A stretch of DNA of 64,000 nucleotides from Bradyrhizobium sp. LTSP849 (GCF_000938255.1 NZ_JYMR01000020.1:23674-87673), one strand, 5' to 3'. Shown: positions 25,952 to 34,074, counted from the stretch's first letter. Notes: generated by a model from the sequence alone, not told the origin. Numbers and translations: made by a program.

Positions 25952-27127
25952 GTGCCACCTGTTGTCATCTCATCACCAATCACCCGGCGGTCCCTCGCCC
26001 GGGCTGCGCTCATTCCCTTCGCGGCCGCGCTGGCCTGGCCGCGTCGCGCATCGGCCGATTCCGACATGATCGCGCAGATGCGCGACATCGTTGCCTCCGA
26101 ACTCGCGCCGACCGCGACGCCAGATCATCCGGGCGGCCTGGCCGCGGCGCTCTATGCCGGCCGCCACGTCGAGTTCTGCTGCTACGGCTTTGCCGATGAC
26201 GCCACGCGAAGACCGGTGACGCCGGACACGCTGTTCAATCTCGCCTCTCTGCGAAAACCATTCGAGGCGACGCTGGTAGCGCTCGGCGAGCTCCGCGGCG
26301 AGTTGCGGTTGGACGATCCCCTGCCGAAATATCTGCCGGAGCTCGACGGCGATTATATCCGTCGCGTCACGATCGGCGAGCTGACCACGCACACCTCGGG
26401 GCTATTGCTGCCGACCGACCATCCGCCCTGGCCCAACGAATCCTTCACGCGCGCACAATTCGTCGCGATGCTCAACGCCTGGATTCCGCCCGCAGGCGTG
26501 GCGCCCGGCAAGCAGCGCATCTACAGCCATGCCGGTTACGTGCTGCTCCAGCTTGTGCTCGAGCGCTGTTATCGCACGCCGATCCAGGAGCTGATCGAGA
26601 GCCGCATTCTCAAGCCGCTCGGCATGCACGCAACGTTCATTCCCGAGCGTGGACCGGACAATCGCGCGATCATGGACGAGGCGTGGATGCGACGCGTGGT
26701 GCAAGGCTATTCCGACCAGGGCACGGCAATCGGGCCGCCGGGCGACCAGCAGAGCTATTTCGACTTCCCCGGCACAGGGCAGATGTTCTCGTCCGTGCGC
26801 GATCTTTCGACATTCATGGCGGCTAGCGTCGACGGCCGGTCGATCGATCCGCATCTGCACGAAGCGTTGCGGATGACGCAGCACGAAAGCTTTCGCGTCG
26901 ACGAGAAATTCGGACAAGCGATGGCCTGGGAGACCGTGCACGTTCCCGGTGTCACCGTCGTCGACAAGCCGGGCGGCCTCAACAACGCCTCGGGCTATAT
27001 CGGCCTCGTGCCGGCACAACGGATCGGTATCGTGCTGCTGGCCAATCGCGGTGAATATCCGCACGAGATCGCCCGCTACAAGATCCTCCCGGCGCTGGCG
27101 CATCTGTTGGCGTCGCACGCGGGCTGA
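25952..27127 (+). CDS. Exported serine hydrolase of the beta-lactamase class C/esterase family
   Basis: The protein has 391 residues from the GTG at 25952; an alternative GTG at 25859 would add 31. The N-terminus has a twin-arginine-like signal (TRRSLARAALIPFAAALAWP, cleavage after ASA), so the enzyme is probably periplasmic. The nucleophile motif is NLASLRKPFEATL (S-x-x-K), and the second motif is YSHAGY, where a His takes the place of the usual Asn of Y-x-N. The third is around DKPGGLNNASGY. GELTTHTSGLLLP is a family hallmark. Members hydrolyse beta-lactams, esters or D-amino-acid peptides; substrate unknown. A strong terminator follows. Confidence 0.83.
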   Translation: MPPVVISSPITRRSLARAALIPFAAALAWPRRASADSDMIAQMRDIVASELAPTATPDHPGGLAAALYAGRHVEFCCYGFADDATRRPVTPDTLFNLASLRKPFEATLVALGELRGELRLDDPLPKYLPELDGDYIRRVTIGELTTHTSGLLLPTDHPPWPNESFTRAQFVAMLNAWIPPAGVAPGKQRIYSHAGYVLLQLVLERCYRTPIQELIESRILKPLGMHATFIPERGPDNRAIMDEAWMRRVVQGYSDQGTAIGPPGDQQSYFDFPGTGQMFSSVRDLSTFMAASVDGRSIDPHLHEALRMTQHESFRVDEKFGQAMAWETVHVPGVTVVDKPGGLNNASGYIGLVPAQRIGIVLLANRGEYPHEIARYKILPALAHLLASHAG

Positions 27128-27139
27128 GCCTCAAAACAG

Positions 27140-27164
27140 AAAGCCCCGGCTGAGCCGGGGCTTT
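27140..27164. terminator. Bidirectional intrinsic terminator
   Basis: The symmetric hairpin AAAGCCCCGGC-tga-GCCGGGGCTTT lies between the stop of the serine hydrolase and the stop of the convergent outer-membrane protein gene. The short T and A flanks can serve both directions. Confidence 0.75.
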
Positions 27165-27192
27165 CCACGCGAGAACCGGAACGGGATGATGA

Positions 27193-28026
27193 TCAGTATC
27201 TGGCGACGACCGGTCCACCAAACTTGTAGTTCACGCCGACGCGCACAATGTTCGACTTGATGTCGACCGAGTGGGTGTAGACGTTGCCCGGAAAGGCCCC
27301 CGCGCCGACAAAGGCGGCCAGGTTGGTGCTGGTCGCGCTGGCGCGGCCGAGATCGACATAGAGATATTCGGCCTTGAGCGACCAACCGTTGCCAACGGCG
27401 TATTCGGTGCCGGCGCCGACGGTCCAGCCGACACGCGTATCGCGGATCGCCGCGGATTCCGTCGCGGCCGCGAACGTGTCGGTGAAGTTGAAATTGCCCT
27501 TCACTTCGGCGATCGCAGCACCGCCCGTGGCATAAAGCAGCCAGCTCGGCGTGGCGAGGAAGCCGATGCGGCCGCGGATGGTGGCGAGCCAGTCGGCCGA
27601 AACCTGTGACGACACGGTGAAACCGGTCGGCGCGCAGCAGGGATAGAGCGCCGAGCCGGTCGCACTGCCCTTGAAGCCGAAATAGTTGATGTCGCCTTCG
27701 AGGCCGAACACGGCGTGATTGACCTGCCAGTTGTAGCCGGCGGTGAAGCCGCCGGTCACGCTGGAACTGTTGACGCTCTGGGCGCCGACCGCGGCGATGG
27801 CAGGAACGCTGCTGGCTGCGAAATAGCCGGTTGGAGTGAACACGGTCGATGTGGTCGGATCAGCGCTGCCCCATTGTCCGCCGACATTGCCGCCGACATA
27901 GAACCCGGTCCAGTTGTAGCCGGGCGCCGTCACCGGCGCCTTGGTGTACTGCGGCGCGAGGTCCGCCGCGAAGGCGGACGCGGTGCCCAAGACAACCGAC
28001 GCGACCGCCAGCAAAAACTTCTTCAT
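27193..28026 (-). CDS. Outer-membrane beta-barrel porin-like protein (Omp25/RopB type)
   Basis: The protein has 277 residues. The signal peptide MKKFLLAVASVVLGTASAFA is followed by ADLAPQYTKAP and YNWTGFYVGGNVGGQWG, a sequence typical of rhizobial Omp25/RopB-like barrels. The protein has repeated amphipathic strands (GGFTAGYNWQVNHAVFGLEG, WLATIRGRIGFLATPSWLLY) and ends VGVNYKFGGPVVARY with a C-terminal aromatic, as needed for BAM recognition. ATG 28026 is preceded by GGAG. Likely role: abundant structural outer-membrane protein. It is monocistronic. Confidence 0.92.
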   Translation of the reverse strand: MKKFLLAVASVVLGTASAFAADLAPQYTKAPVTAPGYNWTGFYVGGNVGGQWGSADPTTSTVFTPTGYFAASSVPAIAAVGAQSVNSSSVTGGFTAGYNWQVNHAVFGLEGDINYFGFKGSATGSALYPCCAPTGFTVSSQVSADWLATIRGRIGFLATPSWLLYATGGAAIAEVKGNFNFTDTFAAATESAAIRDTRVGWTVGAGTEYAVGNGWSLKAEYLYVDLGRASATSTNLAAFVGAGAFPGNVYTHSVDIKSNIVRVGVNYKFGGPVVARY

Positions 28027-28302
28027 TGCAATCTCCTTGCCCCACGCGATCGAAGCTCGCGTTCTCGAATGCGCCGGCCAAGTGGATCCGGCACGGGCGA
28101 GGCATAGGCGGCACACCACTCAACGTCTTGGGCTGCGGCGAAGTTCGCAGGGACTGTAACGCAATGTGCGGTCCGAGGGCCCGCGAAGTGTGACGAGTGT
28201 GACCCAAGTGCCACGCATCTCCCCGCTGCGGCGGCACGCGTCGCATGAGGACAAGCGCGCGAGAGCTTGGATTCGAATCTGCTCTTGCTAGGAGGGCGCG
28301 CT

Positions 28303-29007
28303 TCAGACCGAGCGCGTCAGCCCGCCGTCGACGCGGATGTTCTGGCCGGTGATGTAGGCAGCGCCATCGGAGGCGAGGAACGAGACCGTCGCCGCGACTT
28401 CCTCGACCTTGCCATAGCGCTTCATCGGCACGCTGTCGCGACGCGCGTCCGTCTGCGGCAGGCTGTCGATCCAGCCCGGCAGCACATTGTTCATGCGGAC
28501 GTTGTCCGCGGCATAGGTGTCGGTGAATATCTTCGTAAACGCCGCCAGGCCTGCGCGGAACACCGCCGAGGTCGGAAACATCGCGCTCGGCTCGAACGCC
28601 CAGGCGGTCGAGATGTTGATGATGGCACCGCACCTCTGCGCCTGCATCACCGGTGTCACCAGCCGGGTCGGACGGATCACGTTGAGCAGATATGTATCGA
28701 GGCCGGTGTGCCATTGCTCGTCGGTGATCTCCGTGATCCCCGCGCGGGGCCCGTGGCCGGCGCTGTTGACGAGCACGTCGATGCGCCCCCATTTGGCCAT
28801 CGCACCATCGACGAGGCGCTTCAGATCGTCGTTCGACTTGTTCGAGCCGGTGACGCCGAGCCCACCGAGCTCGGCCGCCAGCGCTTCGCCCTTGCCGGAG
28901 GACGACAGGATCGCCACGCGAAAGCCATCGGCCGCGAGCCGCCGCGCAGCCCCTGCCCCCATGCCACTGCCGCCTGCGGTGACGAGTGCGACCTTCTCTA
29001 CTGCCAT
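28303..29007 (-). CDS. SDR-family protein lacking the canonical YxxxK active site
   Basis: The protein has 234 residues with a normal cofactor site (TAGGSGMGAGAARRL) and NSAGHGPRAG in the NNAG position. The substrate loop reads NISTAWAFEPSAMFPTSAVFRAG; where YxxxK should be, it has S-A-V-F-R. The C-terminal FLASDGAAYITGQNIRVDGG is standard. It is divergent from a GNAT gene. The loss of Tyr and Lys means either an altered mechanism or a non-catalytic NAD(P)-binding role. I believe this variant is a recurring subfamily in rhizobia, but the substrate is unknown. Confidence 0.82.
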   Translation of the reverse strand: MAVEKVALVTAGGSGMGAGAARRLAADGFRVAILSSSGKGEALAAELGGLGVTGSNKSNDDLKRLVDGAMAKWGRIDVLVNSAGHGPRAGITEITDEQWHTGLDTYLLNVIRPTRLVTPVMQAQRCGAIINISTAWAFEPSAMFPTSAVFRAGLAAFTKIFTDTYAADNVRMNNVLPGWIDSLPQTDARRDSVPMKRYGKVEEVAATVSFLASDGAAYITGQNIRVDGGLTRSV

Positions 29008-29115
29008 GACCGATCATCCCTTGTGATACCGTTGAGGCAAGCCGGCGGCCCGGCCTATCATCAGGGCTTTCTACAGCCAGACTTGCCGGCAGGTCCACCG
29101 TCGAGGGCATCCATC

Positions 29116-29973
29116 ATGGCGACTTCTGAGATGAGCGATTTGCATATTCGCAACCTGCGCCCCGAGGAAATTTCCCTCGCCCTCGACTGGGCCGCGGCCG
29201 AGGGCTGGAATCCCGGCCTTGCAGACGGCGCCTGCTTCGCGATCCCGGACGCACAGGGCTTTTTCGTTGGCGAGATCGACGGCGAGCCGGTCGCGACGGT
29301 GTCCTGCATCAATTACGATGAGCGCTTCGCCTTCCTCGGCTTCTACATCGTACGCGCAGGCTTTCGCGGCGCCGGCCATGGCCTGCGCATCTGGAACGCG
29401 GCGATCGCGCATGCCGGTGCCCGCGTGATCGGGCTCGACGGCGTCGTGGCGCAGCAGGACAATTACAAAAAATCCGGCTTCCAGCTTGCTTACGCCAATA
29501 TCCGCTATGGTGGCGTCGTCGTCGCGCCGCCTCGGCCGCCAGCCGATATCGTCGCGCTCGACAAGATTCCATTCACGGTGGTGGAAGCGGACGACGCCAC
29601 CGTTTTCCCGGCGGCACGCAGCGCCTTCCTGCGGGCCTGGATCAACACGCCCGGCCACCTTGGCCGCGCGCTGCTGTGCGATGGCAAGCTCGCCGCATGG
29701 GGCGTGATCCGGCCGTGCCGAACGGGACACAAGATCGGGCCACTGGTCGCCGACGACCGCGCTGCGGCGGAGGCGATCGTGCAGGCCTTGCTGGCCAGCG
29801 CCAGCTGTTGCGAGATTATCCTCGACATCCCCGCGGTGAACCGCGAAGGTATCGCGCTTGCGGAATTCTTGGGCCTGAAGCCGACATTCGAAACGGCGCG
29901 GATGTATACTGGACCGATCCCGTCACTGCGGCTCGACCGCGTCTTCGGCGTGACCAGTTTTGAGCTGGGCTAG
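29116..29973 (+). CDS. GNAT N-acetyltransferase with C-terminal acetyltransferase-like domain
   Basis: The protein has 285 residues. The N-terminal GNAT domain (about 8-135) has IRNLRPEEISLALDWAAAEG, VATVSCINYDERFAFLGFYI and the acetyl-CoA loop RAGFRGAGHGLRIW. A second half (about 150-285) resembles the C-terminal domain fused to such GNATs (PF18014 type): AAWGVIRPCRTGHKIGPLVA. The frame is open for 850 bases upstream, but ATG 29116, with GAGGG at about 8 nt, marks the start. Acceptor substrate unknown. Confidence 0.87.
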   Translation: MATSEMSDLHIRNLRPEEISLALDWAAAEGWNPGLADGACFAIPDAQGFFVGEIDGEPVATVSCINYDERFAFLGFYIVRAGFRGAGHGLRIWNAAIAHAGARVIGLDGVVAQQDNYKKSGFQLAYANIRYGGVVVAPPRPPADIVALDKIPFTVVEADDATVFPAARSAFLRAWINTPGHLGRALLCDGKLAAWGVIRPCRTGHKIGPLVADDRAAAEAIVQALLASASCCEIILDIPAVNREGIALAEFLGLKPTFETARMYTGPIPSLRLDRVFGVTSFELG

Positions 29974-30126
29974 CGCCGCCTTGGATCATAGTAATCTGTT
30001 TCACATCACCGCAGCTGCGCAGCGTGTACTGGTGTTGGATCCGCTGATTTTTCAAAGCGGTCCGAACACCATTTTCTCGACCATCATTTTTTCGGCAGTC
30101 GATATTTTCATTCACGAGAGGATTTC

Positions 30127-30444
30127 ATGACCGAAGCCAGAAGCAACGCCCGCCCTCCTTCGCCCACGGCCGGCGACCTGCCACGCCCTGCACTCGCAGC
30201 TGCGCTGGTCCTTGCCGTAGTCGCGGCCTTTGGACTGCACACGCTGTTCGTCTCGGGTCCCGCGATGCGCGAGGCCGCCGGGGCGGAGTTGGTGCGCCTT
30301 ATTGCGGATGAGGATCGGGATGTCTGCGGACAGTTCGGGATGCGACCGGGCACGGCCCAGTTCACGGCCTGTAGCGGCGAGCTCGCGATCGTCAGGCAGA
30401 AGCAGTCCGACCGCGATCACGCGGCCGCGGCAGGTATTCTGTAA
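30127..30444 (+). CDS. Small membrane-anchored hypothetical protein
   Basis: The protein has 105 residues. A proline-rich cytosolic N-terminus precedes a single membrane helix (LAAALVLAVVAAFGLHTLFV, about 24-43). After it lies a short domain with two cysteines (DVCGQFGM, FTACSGEL). A clear GAGAGGA ribosome-binding site precedes the ATG. No family is recognised. Confidence 0.65.
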   Translation: MTEARSNARPPSPTAGDLPRPALAAALVLAVVAAFGLHTLFVSGPAMREAAGAELVRLIADEDRDVCGQFGMRPGTAQFTACSGELAIVRQKQSDRDHAAAAGIL

Positions 30445-30460
30445 ACGAAGCGCGCGTCGC

Positions 30461-30910
30461 TCAGTAGCAGCGCATGATGTTGACGGTGTGCTCGCCGCCG
30501 CCGCGGCCGGGCACCGTCACGGACTCCGTCGGACAGCTCGGCACATAGGGCCGGTCGGACGGCACGACGTTCGGCGGGAAGCGATGCGCCCAGTCCCAGG
30601 GAACGTCATAGGTGTAGGTGTAGCGCACGTCGTTGGAGATCGGCTGCCCGGCATCGGCGAAAGGTTCGCTGTACGTCGCGCCATCGTTATAGAACCCGCC
30701 ACCACCCGGCCAGTAGACCCAGGGATTGTTCCGGCCGCGGAACCGCGCGCCAGGCGCGATCGACGGACGTGCTGCGGCCGGCGGCGCGGCAGCGGCCACC
30801 ACGCCATGCGGCGCAGCACCGCCCGGTCGTGCAAAACTGTCGCTGGAAGCAAGGAGCAGCGCGGCTGCGCTGAGCGAGGCGAGCAACGCCCCATATGATC
30901 TGGACATCAT
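30461..30910 (-). CDS. Secreted hypothetical protein
   Basis: The protein has 149 residues. The signal peptide SYGALLASLSAAALLLASSD is followed by an Ala/Pro-rich linker, then a Gly/Tyr-rich region (NNPWVYWPGGGGFYNDG) and a C-terminus with two cysteines (PSCPTESVTVPG and MRCY) that may pair. Two adjacent ATGs exist at 30910 and 30907. It converges on the small membrane protein gene 16 bp away. Function unknown. Confidence 0.68.
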   Translation of the reverse strand: MMSRSYGALLASLSAAALLLASSDSFARPGGAAPHGVVAAAAPPAAARPSIAPGARFRGRNNPWVYWPGGGGFYNDGATYSEPFADAGQPISNDVRYTYTYDVPWDWAHRFPPNVVPSDRPYVPSCPTESVTVPGRGGGEHTVNIMRCY

Positions 30911-31389
30911 GATACGCACCAACTCGTTTGGCTTCGCGATACTGCTCCCCACTGCACGCTAGGCCGGCCCGTCGCCCACCCGCAAACGTATAATTAATTG
31001 TTGGTTAAGGCGCGGGATTAACAGAGGCAGCCACGCCTTCCCTGCCCCAAAATCGGTCAGTGCGGCAAATATCCTGACGGTGACGTCATGCGTGCCTCCT
31101 CTTACGCCCGGTACTGGTCGTCGGTCACATGCTCGAGCCAATCAACCGCCTTGCCGTCGAGCGCCTCCTGCACTGCGATGTGCCGTGGGCCAAAGCTAGG
31201 CCTCTCTCGGCCAAGAGACTAGATGCGAAAACCTGAATGGATTTATCGTGCACGCTAATGAATGGGCCGATTTGCCGTCGCCTCGCGAAGAGCTGATCGC
31301 AAGTTGATCGCGAGTTGATCGTGCAATCGGGAACGTCGCCACATTGCGGTCGTTGGCTCCGACAAGACAACAAGAAAAGGAGCATCTCG
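30911..31389. other. Intergenic region (479 bp)
   Basis: It holds the 5' regions of the two divergent secreted-protein genes and, at 31102-31194, a fragment of a broken cupin gene (listed separately). The part at 31200-31320 is A/T-richer and contains near-identical short repeats around GTTGATCG (31293-31321). No other gene is visible. Confidence 0.6.
31102..31194 (-). pseudogene. Remnant of a cupin ((R)-mandelonitrile lyase-like) gene, C-terminal 30 codons
   Basis: Translated leftward, the fragment reads FGPRHIAVQEALDGK then AVDWLEHVTDDQYRA and a TAA stop. This is the C-terminal end of cupin proteins of the (R)-mandelonitrile lyase/carboxymuconolactone-associated type (HIAVQE..DGK.VDWLE.V.D.QY). 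No matching sequence continues upstream: the frame runs into unrelated A/T-rich DNA leading to the next gene's promoter. There is no start codon or ribosome-binding site, so this is read as a deletion relic. Confidence 0.55.
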
Positions 31390-31677
31390 ATGCAACGTCA
31401 ACTGAAACTCTCGTTCCTGATCGCCGCAACGCTCGTCGCGGGTACTGCCGCCGCATCGGCGCAAACCTACGATCGGTTCGGCAATCCTGTCGGGTGGCAA
31501 CGGACCGCGCCGGCATATCAACCGGTTCAGCCCCGGGTGATGTACTATCCCGGCACGGCGGGACCGTATGGCGCGCTCAACGGCACCAATCATCCGACGC
31601 CGAGCTCGACGCAGGGTGACGTCGGCCCCGACGGCAACAACAACGGCACACTAACCGGCAGCTACCGGAACTGGTAA
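31390..31677 (+). CDS. Small secreted hypothetical protein
   Basis: The protein has 95 residues. The signal peptide MQRQLKLSFLIAATLVAGTA (cleavage near ASA-QT) is followed by a hydrophilic, Pro/Tyr/Gly/Asn-rich mature part (PVGWQRTAPAYQPVQPRVMY, GDVGPDGNNNGTLTGSYRNW) without cysteines. AAGGAG is present 8 nt before the ATG. It lies opposite the curlin-like gene cluster, converging on it. Function unknown; a surface or periplasmic location is likely. Confidence 0.72.
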   Translation: MQRQLKLSFLIAATLVAGTAAASAQTYDRFGNPVGWQRTAPAYQPVQPRVMYYPGTAGPYGALNGTNHPTPSSTQGDVGPDGNNNGTLTGSYRNW

Positions 31678-31729
31678 GCCCGGCTCGATCGGAGATCCAT
31701 CGTCCTCGCGGACGGTGGGCCTTCGCGCG

Positions 31730-32020
31730 TCAGCGACCCTGCTGCTTGCGCAGCCAATCCAGCATGTCCTGGGCGTTTCCCGTGCCCTGCGACACGATCG
31801 CGGTGTTTCCGCCACTGCGGCGATAGACCGTGGTGCGGCCCGGCTCCTTGTCGACCTTAACCTCGGCCTGCGCCGGATCGCCGCTCTGCGTGATGATTGC
31901 TGTTCCGTTTTCGTCCTGGATCACGGTGGTATGGCCGTCGCCGGTCTCGCCGGCCCCGGCCGGTGCCATCGCAATTGCGGTCATGAGGCTCATTCCGGAA
32001 GCGAGCAGGAGGAATTTCAT
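31730..32020 (-). CDS. Small secreted protein with Q/N motifs, end of the curlin-like cluster
   Basis: The protein has 96 residues. The signal peptide KFLLLASGMSLMTAIAMAPA is followed by HTTVIQDENGTAIITQSGDP and NTAIVSQGTGNAQDMLDWLR. The QDENGTAIITQSG and NTAIVSQG pieces echo the strand-turn repeats of the neighbouring curlin-like proteins, but only two or three units are present and charged residues (EVKVDKEPGR) interrupt them. GAAGAGG precedes the ATG. It starts 20 bp after the stop of the previous curlin-like gene, so they are co-transcribed. A nucleator or capping role would be inference. Confidence 0.68.
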   Translation of the reverse strand: MKFLLLASGMSLMTAIAMAPAGAGETGDGHTTVIQDENGTAIITQSGDPAQAEVKVDKEPGRTTVYRRSGGNTAIVSQGTGNAQDMLDWLRKQQGR

Positions 32021-32040
32021 GTCATACCTCTTCGTCTCGA

Positions 32041-32526
32041 TCAGCGTGCGAACTGGAATATGGCCAGCCAGTTGAAACGTCCAAACTGCCTGACGGACCC
32101 CGTATTCATGTCACCGACCTGGAGCAGTAACGCATTGGTCGAGTTGCCGACCTGGGTAATATCGGCGATGTTGCTCACGCCCGACTGGCCAATCAGCGCA
32201 TTGGTGGTGTTGCCGACCTGGATGATGTCGACATAGTTACGTGTCCCGTTCTGGACAATCGTCGCATCCACGGTGCCAGTTCCGATCTCGATCACCCGGG
32301 CGATATTGATACGACTGTTCTCCACGATCGTGACCGGCTGCGGGTTATTACCGAACTCCACGACCGTTTCGATGCTCACGTTCCTGTTGGTCCCGAAAGG
32401 CTGCGCGAACCCGCCCATGGATGGCGATGGCCTGGATCCTGCCGATGCCTCGGACGCAACGCTGATCGCTGCGGACATCGCCGCCAATGCCAAGAGCTCT
32501 CTACCGTATCTCATGGCCTCCCCCAT
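32041..32526 (-). CDS. Curlin-like repeat protein (fourth in cluster)
   Basis: The protein has 161 residues, secreted (LLALAAMSAAISVASEASAG). From about residue 50 it consists of repeats with a period near 22: FGNNPQPVTIVENSRINIAR, IGTGTVDATIVQNGTRNYVD, VGNTTNALIGQSGVSNIADI and VGNSTNALLLQVGDMNTGSV. These give the Q-x-G-x-x-N pattern of curlin (CsgA/CsgB) strand-loop-strand units. The first repeats are degenerate with charged residues, so it may be a minor, CsgB-like subunit (inference). ATG 32526 and ATG 32514 are both possible: the GGGGAGG tract sits too close to the second. Confidence 0.78.
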   Translation of the reverse strand: MGEAMRYGRELLALAAMSAAISVASEASAGSRPSPSMGGFAQPFGTNRNVSIETVVEFGNNPQPVTIVENSRINIARVIEIGTGTVDATIVQNGTRNYVDIIQVGNTTNALIGQSGVSNIADITQVGNSTNALLLQVGDMNTGSVRQFGRFNWLAIFQFAR

Positions 32527-32567
32527 CAACACTTCACATTTCCGACGACGGCCTGGCCGCGCGCGTC

Positions 32568-32975
32568 TTACGGACTGGTCTGGATCACCGTCGATGAGTT
32601 GACGGCGCCGAATTGCGCGATCGCCCCCGTATTCATGGTGCCGAGCTGAGACACCATGCTCGTCGCCGACTGGCCAGTTTGGCCGACGAAGGCAAAATTG
32701 TTCACACCGACCTGCCCGACCGACGCCGAATTCGTTCCGCCGAATTGCAGGATGCCGGTGGCGTTGTTGGTGCCGTTCTGGACGACGGTCGCACTGGTGC
32801 TGCCGCCGATCATGAACACGCCTGCCGCGTTGAGCTGGCTGTTCTGATTCAGCACGACGGGCGGCCCGCCGATGGACACGATGGTCTTCATGTCCATGCT
32901 CTGCGCGCCGGCCGGTCCGGCAGCGCAACCGAGCGCGAGAAGCGCGACACAAGCGACGCCTGGAATACATTTCAT
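32568..32975 (-). CDS. Curlin-like repeat protein (third in cluster)
   Basis: The protein has 135 residues with a signal peptide (VACVALLALGCAAGPAGAQ). Repeats follow from about 45: MIGGSTSATVVQNGTNNATG, LQFGGTNSASVGQVGVNNFA, VGQTGQSATSMVSQLGTMNT and AQFGAVNSSTVIQ. Each has Gln and Asn at the spacing of curlin repeats (Q-x-G-x-x-N-x5-Q). ATG 32975 is selected since TGAGG lies 6 nt upstream. Its start is 17 bp after the stop of the second curlin-like gene. It is predicted to be exported and to assemble as an amyloid-like fibre, by family analogy only. Confidence 0.82.
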   Translation of the reverse strand: MKCIPGVACVALLALGCAAGPAGAQSMDMKTIVSIGGPPVVLNQNSQLNAAGVFMIGGSTSATVVQNGTNNATGILQFGGTNSASVGQVGVNNFAFVGQTGQSATSMVSQLGTMNTGAIAQFGAVNSSTVIQTSP

Positions 32976-32992
32976 GACATGCCTCACCGCGG

Positions 32993-33385
32993 CTACGGAG
33001 CTTGCTGGAGAATCGTCGAGCCGTTCAGGATTCCGAGCTGGGCTACGCCGGCCGCGTTGTTCGCGCCGATCTGCCCGATCAGGCTCGAATTCGAGCCGCC
33101 GGCCTGCCCCGCCAGCGCCGTGTTGGTCGCGGTCGCGGTGGTGCCGCCCTGCCCGATCACCGAAGTATTGACGGTGATGAGCGAGCCCATCTGGAGCGTC
33201 GTCGCGGTGTTGGTTGCACCGAACTGCATGGTCGTGGCGCTGTTGCTGGTGCCGCCGCTCTGGGAGATGAAGGAATTGTTGGTTGCGCCGAATTGCAACA
33301 CGCTGGCCGAGTTGCCGGCCTGGGCATCGAGAGCAGTGAGCAAGCTGAATGCGACGGTTGTCGCGACGAGAAATTTGGTTCGCAT
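32993..33385 (-). CDS. Curlin-like repeat protein (second in cluster)
   Basis: The protein has 130 residues. The signal peptide RTKFLVATTVAFSLLTALDA is followed directly by repeats: SVLQFGATNNSFISQSGGTS, TTMQFGATNTATTLQMGSLI, SVIGQGGTTATATNTALAGQ and SLIGQIGANNAAGVAQLGIL. The mature part is almost free of charged residues, as in CsgA-type amyloid subunits. GGAGGAA precedes ATG 33385. It is followed 17 bp later by the third curlin-like gene. Confidence 0.84.
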   Translation of the reverse strand: MRTKFLVATTVAFSLLTALDAQAGNSASVLQFGATNNSFISQSGGTSNSATTMQFGATNTATTLQMGSLITVNTSVIGQGGTTATATNTALAGQAGGSNSSLIGQIGANNAAGVAQLGILNGSTILQQAP

Positions 33386-33507
33386 GTCATTTCCTCCGCG
33401 GAAGCCGGCGAACGACCCCTCATTTGGTCGACGGGCCCCGATTGCGGTTCTTTCGAGAATGGCCCGGACGCGCCGAGTCGTGACGCGTCCGACCACACGG
33501 GGCTGGT

Positions 33508-33909
33508 TCAGTGCGCCGTCTGCGAGACGCCGCTGGTGTTGACGCCGAACACGCTGATCTGAGCGATGCCGGCGGCGTTGTTCTGGAGCGCCGGCGGCCC
33601 GAACGAATTCTGCGTGACGGAGCTGCCGTTGTTGCCGAAGGCCACCTGGCCGGTGCTGGACGAGTTCTGGATGCCGGCCTGGTTCACGGTGCTGGCGTTG
33701 TTGAGCGAGGCCGAGCTTGCGCCTTGCAGGGTGGTCTGACCGTTCAGGAGGCCGACCTGCGTGGTCGACGAGCTGTCATTGGTGAGCCCGTTCTGCGTGG
33801 TGCTCGAGGAGTTGATGACGCCGAGCTGCACCGTGGTCGAGGTGTTGGCGGCCTGAGCCGCGGAAGACAGAGCGAGCACGGCAACGGAAGCAAAAAACAA
33901 TTTGCGCAT
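33508..33909 (-). CDS. Curlin-like repeat protein (first in cluster)
   Basis: The protein has 133 residues. The signal peptide MRKLFFASVAVLALSSAAQA is followed by repeats TTVQLGVINSSSTTQNGLTN, SSTTQVGLLNGQTTLQG, STVNQAGIQNSSSTGQVAFG and NNGSSVTQNS. Mature residues are Ser/Thr/Asn/Gln-rich and nearly uncharged. An AAAGGGA site lies ahead of the ATG. A gap of 122 bp separates it from the second gene, so an internal promoter is possible. Upstream, 165 bp away on the same strand, lies the response regulator gene, a plausible controller in the way CsgD controls curli. Confidence 0.84.
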   Translation of the reverse strand: MRKLFFASVAVLALSSAAQAANTSTTVQLGVINSSSTTQNGLTNDSSSTTQVGLLNGQTTLQGASSASLNNASTVNQAGIQNSSSTGQVAFGNNGSSVTQNSFGPPALQNNAAGIAQISVFGVNTSGVSQTAH

Positions 33910-34074
33910 GGAGTATCCCTTTCTGGCCTAGTTGTCTGGCTGGTTTCAGATGCCGGTCTTGGAGGAGGTCGACATCGTGGGATCACTCTGAACCGATCGT
34001 TCTCCCTGCGACAGACTGCAGTTCATGCTAATCGGTACGGACTAGACGTTGTGCGGCATCTCGCCGCTCGCAGC

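Noticed and set aside
31255..31593. Short leftward frames upstream of the small secreted gene at 31390
   Set aside because: They overlap its promoter and signal sequence, lack ribosome-binding sites and show no motif.
32041..33909. Repetitive DNA considered as a tandem-repeat or CRISPR array
   Set aside because: Repeats are at the protein level with variable DNA sequence and in-frame periodicity inside four genes with signal peptides; no constant repeats with unique spacers.
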